A DNA stretch of 8,543 nt from contig CASDQU010000032.1 of assembly GCA_949282835.1 (NCBI GenBank), forward strand, positions 1 to 8,543, read 5' to 3'. The notes beneath the pieces are model-generated. The model ran no database searches, was not told the DNA's origin, and was given only the letters and a program-made list of their open reading frames with translations. This document shows, in pieces, positions 6,001-8,543 of this stretch. The stretch's first letter is position 1, and every line of letters begins with the position of its first letter. Both the position numbers and the translations under genes were made by a program. Source of the stretch: an uncultured Bacillota bacterium (GTDB lineage: Bacteria; Bacillota; Clostridia; Christensenellales; UBA1242).

Positions 6001-8543
6001 TACTATAACGCTAAGTATATAGGAATTGTCTCTTCTAAAAACTTTATAGATTCTGTAAGCCCTGGTTTCTCTGTAAGCAATTTAACAGTTACTTATAGGA
6101 CGACTGGTAACAGTACACAGATACAACTGCCAGATGATACTGCAGGATTGTTTGTTGCAGGCGATATCACTGAAGCATCAATATCAGGACTAACACTTAA
6201 TGTGCTTTCTCCTGTTGCAATATCAAGCAACAATAACAACATATTCGGTTTAGTTGCACCTAGAATTATCAATACTAATATTTCAAATTTCACTATCAAT
6301 ACTTCGTCATCTGAAGCGGAATTCAGAAATCAAGCAATTAGCTCAACTGACTATATTCTTACAATTAATGAACCTCAACAAACAGCAAACTCAACAACCA
6401 AATCAAACCAAACAGAAGATACAGAAATTGTAAAAGATTATACAGTTGGACTTGTAAGCGGCGAGCTTGTACAGACTTCTTCTGCATCAGCCATGGTAGT
6501 AGATGGAATTGCCATTAATACTCCAGCTCATTTCATTAATATTGGTGCACCTACCAATAAAGCCAATGTAGGGGCATATTTTGGAAAGGCATATAGAAAT
6601 ACAGATTCTTCTAATGAAGGCAATATTGCTGCAGTAGATTTAAGAATAAACTTAAAGACTATTGAAAAAACGGCGACATCATCAAACGGCAATCGATATC
6701 AAGAGATTTTGATAAACGACCCTCGGGGTGATAGTACAAACAAAGAACAAATAATTAATATCGGTGGTTTTATAGGCGAAGCCAATAATATCAATTATCT
6801 AGGTACATTTGAAGGCGATTCTGTGTCAGTTGAGACAGCATTAGTCATTGGCAGTAGCAACAATAACTTAAAAGTCAATGCTGGTCTTATAATTGGGAAT
6901 TTTGAAAGTTCAACCATAAGTCAGGCAATAGATTTCAAAGGTTCAACAATTAAGGGTGGTCTTTATGCAAAAGACAAAGCATCTTTCGCTGAGTTAAAAG
7001 CGGGAGCTTTTGCCGGTTCATTAAAGAGCAGCAATATCACTCTTTCTAATATATCTCAAATCAACTTTGAAGTGGTGGCTAGAGCAGCAAATGGCACTCT
7101 TTCAAACAATATATTAGATATTAACAACTTTGAAGATTATACTTTGAATGAGGCGAATAAATATATTCATCCAATAACTGTAGCAAAGGCAGATGTAGGA
7201 GGAATTATCGGTTATAGTGATTCTAGATTTGATCTAACTTCAAATGAAAGACTAACTATTAATGAAATGCTATATGATGGTGAAAATTATATCGGCGGCG
7301 ATTCTATACAGCTTAATGCTACAGAGGAAGCCAATGTTGGTTCGGTAATTGGTTCGGCACAGGTGCCTGCATCTTCAAGCAAACTTAGTATATCAGGCGC
7401 ACTGACCTCAAATGCAAATATTCTAGTGTATGGCAAAACTTCAAATGTTGGCGGTTTTATTGGAAAAATTGTCGGAGGAACTAATCAATCTACATCAACT
7501 GATGGTAGTACGACCACCACCATTAGCTCGGCTACAATATCAGGTTTGAGTAATGGACTTCTTAGATATAACGGCGGTGTATTCTCAAGCATCACAACAA
7601 TCAACTTTGGCGGAGCAGTAGGCAATCTATCATCAAATTGCAACTTAACTGTGAATAGTACATCTTTTGGCGGAGCTTTGAAGATTTTTGGAGCGGATAG
7701 TGATGGCTCAACAGTAAATGCTGGTGGCGTTATTGGAAGAGTGGGCGAGAACTCAAGTAACTCTCAGTCTATTACATTAACAATAAACGAAACCTATAAT
7801 TATGGAGATGTCTTCGTACAATATGATAACGACACCTTTAATGAACTTTCAGAGTATTATTTTGGAGGAATTATTGGAAATGTAGCATTTGATGCAACTA
7901 GTACAAATACATATAAGATCTCTAGTAACTACACCTTGATGACTTCTCATAATGCAAGATATAGCGAATATAGCGATGAGGAAGACCCTGCAACTGCACA
8001 TGCTCTGTTTGGCAATGAGACACTTCAAGGAGCTGAAGAGTCAAAGATTAGCCTAAATTATTATAGCTATTCGGTAACTTTAACAGAAGACAAAAATGGA
8101 ACAGATATAGGCTATATCAGCAATACTCATTCAGGTTATACTGGTGGCAATAGAGAAGACGATAGAGATATTCAACGAAGTATGATAACTATCATTAGAG
8201 AAATGTTAAATGATAAAGATCAAATCGGCTCTCAATCTCAATCAGGTCATAAACTTAACCCTCAAACAATGGAAAATGAGGGAAAGCTAGGTGATGCTTA
8301 TACTTTCAATGGAATTAAATACTATCAATTTGATCAAGAAGTTACTAATCAAGGAATTTCCAATCAATTATTTAATAGCACTGATGGTTCAGGCGAAGAT
8401 TCAAGCAATTTAGTCAATGTGGCAATAATTGGTGACAGCACTGAGAAAACATATGAAAATAAAACAAAATCGTTTATAAATACCTTATCGGGATACTCTT
8501 TCCTTTCAGGATTTGTACTTAATGTTGATTTAAATGATCTTAA
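1..8543 (+). CDS. Giant Ig-like/GLUG-repeat surface protein, internal fragment (both ends outside window)
   Basis: Frame 1 is open over all 2,847 complete codons, so the gene extends past both edges. No start, ribosome binding site, signal peptide or anchor can be judged. Seen in order: Ig-like beta-sandwich repeats (residues about 1-767), then beta-solenoid arrays of GLUG-like coils at about 768-1240, 1285-1931 and 1937-2733, and a possible fourth onset at about 2749. Composition is rich in Ser/Thr/Asn/Gly/Tyr, with nine Trp and four Cys; no long hydrophobic segment interrupts it, so the fragment is soluble and probably extracellular. GLUG arrays with Big-type domains are known from large surface proteins of Bacillota and other bacteria, usually anchored at the C-terminus. 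An adhesin or cell-surface scaffold role is inferred from this architecture alone. No catalytic motif was seen. Codon use (AGA for Arg, A/T at third positions) is even throughout, with no sign of a frameshift or decay. Confidence 0.93.
316..351 (+). repeat. 18-bp tandem duplication in an interdomain linker
   Basis: Two adjacent 18-base units, 316-333 and 334-351, are identical except at one position (C at 332, T at 350). They are in frame and encode EDSQKP then EDSQKL. The acidic/polar, Pro-containing segment before and after (EAPYDEDSQKPEDSQKL) looks like a flexible hinge between two Ig-like domains. The near identity suggests a recent slippage or duplication event. Confidence 0.9.
1927..1986 (+). 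other. Predicted helical insertion in the last Ig-like domain (residues 643-662)
   Basis: The residues SDEEAVEKVQELLNARNDFL are acidic and Leu/Val/Ala-rich with i, i+3/i+4 spacing of hydrophobics (V, V, L, L, F), which predicts an amphipathic alpha helix. It stands out because everything around it is beta-forming. It follows the strand FDIKYNFIPETY and precedes a long Asp/Asn/Tyr-rich segment, so it is best read as an insertion in a loop of the Ig-like domain that ends at about base 2300. Function unknown. Confidence 0.5.
2302..3717 (+). other. Beta-solenoid module A (residues about 768-1239)
   Basis: The module opens with PLTIEDANDFENL (2302-2340), then YILTNDIILTD (2386-2418), SLDGNGYTIHI (2449-2481) and NLSLFTTVGANTILKNMRVN (2515-2574). 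This follows the well-known start of GLUG arrays: I-x-x-A-x-D-[LF], a y-x-Lt-nDI-x-L strand, a DGNGYTI strand, then [GS]LF...I-x-N-[LM]. Six GLUG-like coils follow (see the repeat entry). The module appears to end with TYKNCYYFN (3496-3522) and a Trp/Pro cap, DGIWRLDSDGPTL (3655-3693), equivalent to the W...P-x-L end of other GLUG arrays. A short bridging beta segment (about 3718-3850) links it to module B. The predicted fold is a right-handed parallel beta-helix, probably extracellular; ligand unknown. Confidence 0.65.
2641..3420 (+). repeat. Six GLUG-like coils of the [AS]GFxxxNxGxI type
   Basis: Coils begin at 2641 (AGFAIENNGIITNCEV), 2857 (SGFVITNSGSITNSRV), 3025 (AGFAYTNNGSISASSV), 3121 (SGFVHYNGTNASISGSF), 3271 (AGFIYNNEGHIQDSYS) and 3367 (SGFVYINNGVIEECYS). 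The shared pattern is [AS]-G-F-[AVI]-x-x-[NY]-x-[GT]-x-I-x-x-[SC], close to the GLUG motif GG-[LF]-[VI]-G-x-N-x-G-x-I-x-N-[CS]-Y. Starts are 72, 56, 32, 50 and 32 codons apart, so spacer length varies while the core is kept. The repeats are conserved in protein, not in DNA, so the duplication is old. Confidence 0.75.
3853..5793 (+). other. Beta-solenoid module B (residues about 1285-1931)
   Basis: The opening LGSESNPILIADASDFVEVM (3853-3912) matches the G-x-x-x-x-P-[YF]-x-I-x-[TS]-x-x-[DE]-[LF] start of GLUG arrays. It is followed by YRVVNDIDLSSL (3973-4008), FAGRIYGNSFEIKGISI (4045-4095), FGLFSSL (4120-4140) and LITNLSMQI (4168-4194). Eight GG-x-[IA]-G coils follow between 4222 and about 5300, with NEVYATGDVRA (5158-5190) resembling the classic n-x-Y-A-x-G-x-V segment. 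The end has EGYYITNN (5545-5568) and the cap WLNENWSHPTSKLFPSI (5734-5784), a W...LFP-x-[IL] closure comparable to module A. Module C starts within about 20 bases of this cap. Role inferred as an adhesive or structural solenoid. Confidence 0.65.
4222..5300 (+). repeat. Eight GLUG-like coils of the [FYINT]-[AG]-G-x-[LIA]-[IAF]-G type
   Basis: Coils start at 4222 (TGGLAGYIMDAKLINIDIS), 4318 (FAGALAGLAFGNNIIKNITV), 4540 (YAGSVIGFVDN), 4669 (IAGGAFGLTSYQTHINDVGI), 4783 (FAGGAIGQAFGGLSRIYV), 4972 (IGGLIGYVGSGKLDISYSRV), 5056 (YAGGIIGGMELDG) and 5224 (NAGGIIGVIKGSAPRVALMS). The sixth is nearest to the textbook GLUG motif. Starts are 32, 74, 43, 38, 63, 28 and 56 codons apart. Compared with module A the core gains a second glycine after two residues ([AG]G-x-x-G) and loses the N-x-G turn. 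Confidence 0.7.
6374..6425 (+). repeat. Low-complexity CAA/ACA-rich linker (Thr/Asn/Gln-rich)
   Basis: The strand is nearly free of G and T here and is made mostly of CAA, ACA, AAA and AAC-type codons, encoding PQQTANSTTKSNQTEDTE. It sits between the IFGL coil at 6241 and the YTVGL coil at 6439. It reads as a flexible loop extruded from the solenoid or as a hinge between two sub-arrays. Confidence 0.6.
6439..7935 (+). repeat. Eleven GLUG-like coils, mostly N[VAI]GGxIG
   Basis: Coils start at 6439 (YTVGLVSGELVQTSSAS), 6565 (NVGAYFGKAYRN), 6757 (NIGGFIGEANNINYLGTF), 6877 (NAGLIIGNFESSTISQAI), 6997 (KAGAFAGSLKSSNITLSNI), 7192 (DVGGIIGYSDSRFDLT), 7333 (NVGSVIGSAQVP), 7444 (NVGGFIGKIVGG), 7603 (NFGGAVGNLSSNCNLTV), 7717 (NAGGVIGRVGENSSN) and 7858 (YFGGIIGNVAFDA). 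Starts are 42, 64, 40, 40, 65, 47, 37, 53, 38 and 47 codons apart. The consensus is [NDYK]-[VAIF]-G-[GSAL]-[FIVA]-[IFAV]-G, each followed by a Ser/Asn/Thr-rich strand. The cores are more alike than those in modules A and B. Confidence 0.72.
6721..6735 (+). other. PRGDS sequence (RGD tripeptide) in a loop of module C
   Basis: Codons CCT CGG GGT GAT AGT encode P-R-G-D-S (Arg at residue 2242) within the polar stretch LINDPRGDSTNKEQ, between the coils at 6565 and 6757. RGD, especially RGDS, is the integrin-binding tripeptide of fibronectin and of some bacterial and viral ligands. The polar, turn-forming surroundings would leave it exposed. A tripeptide can arise by chance in a protein this long, so a binding role is only a possibility. 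The CGG codon is the only one I find in the frame. Confidence 0.35.
7960..7977 (+). repeat. 9-bp tandem repeat (TATAGCGAA / TATAGCGAT)
   Basis: Two in-frame 9-base units differing only in the last base encode YSE then YSD, just before an acidic stretch (EEDP). It is a small slippage-type duplication after the last clear coil of module C. Confidence 0.75.
8158..8223 (+). other. Predicted alpha-helical linker after module C (residues 2720-2741)
   Basis: The residues DDRDIQRSMITIIREMLNDKDQ have charged residues and hydrophobics (I, M, I, I, M, L) spaced as in an amphipathic helix, unlike the beta-rich sequence on both sides. It lies between the last solenoid segment of module C and the possible onset of module D, so it may be a cap or an interdomain linker. 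It is too short and too charged to be a membrane segment. Confidence 0.5.
8245..8543 (+). other. Possible onset of a fourth beta-solenoid module (D), cut by the window edge
   Basis: GHKLNPQTM (8245-8271) resembles the G-x-x-x-x-P start seen at module B. It is followed by KYYQFDQEVTN (8317-8349), which could stand for the Y-x-L-x-x-DI strand, by VAIIGDST (8419-8442) in the place of the DGNGYTI strand, and by LSGYSFLSGFVLNVDLN (8488-8538), like the LF...I-x-x-[LF]-x-[LV] segment. The order and spacing agree with modules A and B, but each element is weak. It could instead be a terminal cap of module C. The sequence ends before any GLUG coil could confirm it. Confidence 0.4.

Larger units (their letters stand above)
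5809..8200 (+). other. Beta-solenoid module C (residues about 1937-2733)
   Basis: The onset is more divergent than in A and B: VYLDQYNVADVFNMM (5809-5853), then ITVIVRG, then FGGRLVGGYYNAKYIGI (5980-6030), which takes the place of the DGNGYTI strand, then FSVSNLTVTYR (6067-6099) and TAGLFVAGDITEASISGLTL (6139-6198). A second Gly-Leu coil IFGLVAPRIINTNISNFTI (6241-6297) precedes a low-complexity Thr/Asn/Gln linker, after which eleven N[VAI]GGxIG-type coils run to about 7935. It ends near NYYSYSVTL (8056-8082), like the CYYF segment of module A, but no Trp/Pro cap is seen. A predicted helix (8158-8223) separates it from the next segment. This is the longest module in the window, and a solenoid fold is inferred. 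Confidence 0.6.

Noticed and set aside
6127..6147. LPDDTAG, reminiscent of a sortase LPXTG signal
   Set aside because: It has an extra residue, no TG pair in the right place, and no hydrophobic stretch or basic tail after it; the frame runs on for 2.4 kb.
7606..7678. TTTGGCGGAGC occurs twice within about 60 bases and could suggest a mobile or regulatory repeat
   Set aside because: Both copies are in frame and encode Phe-Gly-Gly-Ala in adjacent coil strands, so protein repetition explains them.
1..8543. CRISPR array, tRNA, insertion sequence or prophage signatures
   Set aside because: No evenly spaced identical DNA repeats, no cloverleaf-like sequence noticed, no transposase motif, and the whole length is accounted for by one coding frame.

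Overview
The whole 8,543-base window is the interior of one very large protein-coding gene on the + strand. Frame 1 reads from base 1 to the last base without a stop codon (2,847 complete codons plus two bases), and neither the start nor the stop codon lies inside the window. There is no intergenic DNA, and I found no promoter, terminator, RNA gene, mobile element or CRISPR array.

The protein looks like an extracellular, cell-surface repeat protein. It is rich in Ser, Thr, Asn, Gly, Ile and Tyr, almost free of cysteine (I count four) and strongly beta-forming. The signal peptide and any cell-wall or membrane anchor must lie outside the window. Layout from N to C: (1) about bases 1-2300, a run of Ig-like (Big-type) beta-sandwich domains, probably a stalk; (2) about 2300-3720, beta-solenoid module A with six GLUG-like coils of the form [AS]GFxxxNxGxI; (3) about 3850-5795, module B with eight coils centred on GG-[LI]-[IA]-G; (4) about 5810-8200, module C with at least eleven coils of the form N[VAI]GGxIG; (5) from about 8245 to the end, a possible start of a fourth module D. 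Modules A and B open with the same kind of segment (xxAxDF..., then xxNDIxL, then a xxGxGxxI strand, then GLF or SLF) and close with a Trp...P-x-[LI] cap. This is the known architecture of GLUG-motif (PF07581-type) arrays in bacterial surface proteins.

The organism is probably an uncultured, AT-rich Gram-positive-like bacterium such as a gut Clostridia or Bacilli relative. The GC content is in the mid-30s per cent on sampled lines, Arg is mostly AGA, and GLUG/Big giant proteins are common there. This is inference only. All nine Trp codons are TGG and no in-frame TGA occurs, which argues against a Mycoplasma-type code. A role in adhesion to host or neighbouring cells, or to polysaccharide, fits the architecture, but no ligand-binding domain is identified. 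Points of interest are the size, the serial modules with two flavours of coil, an RGDS tetrapeptide carrying the only CGG codon I see, an exact-phase 18-bp tandem duplication in a linker, and cysteines that mostly sit in the same coil register.
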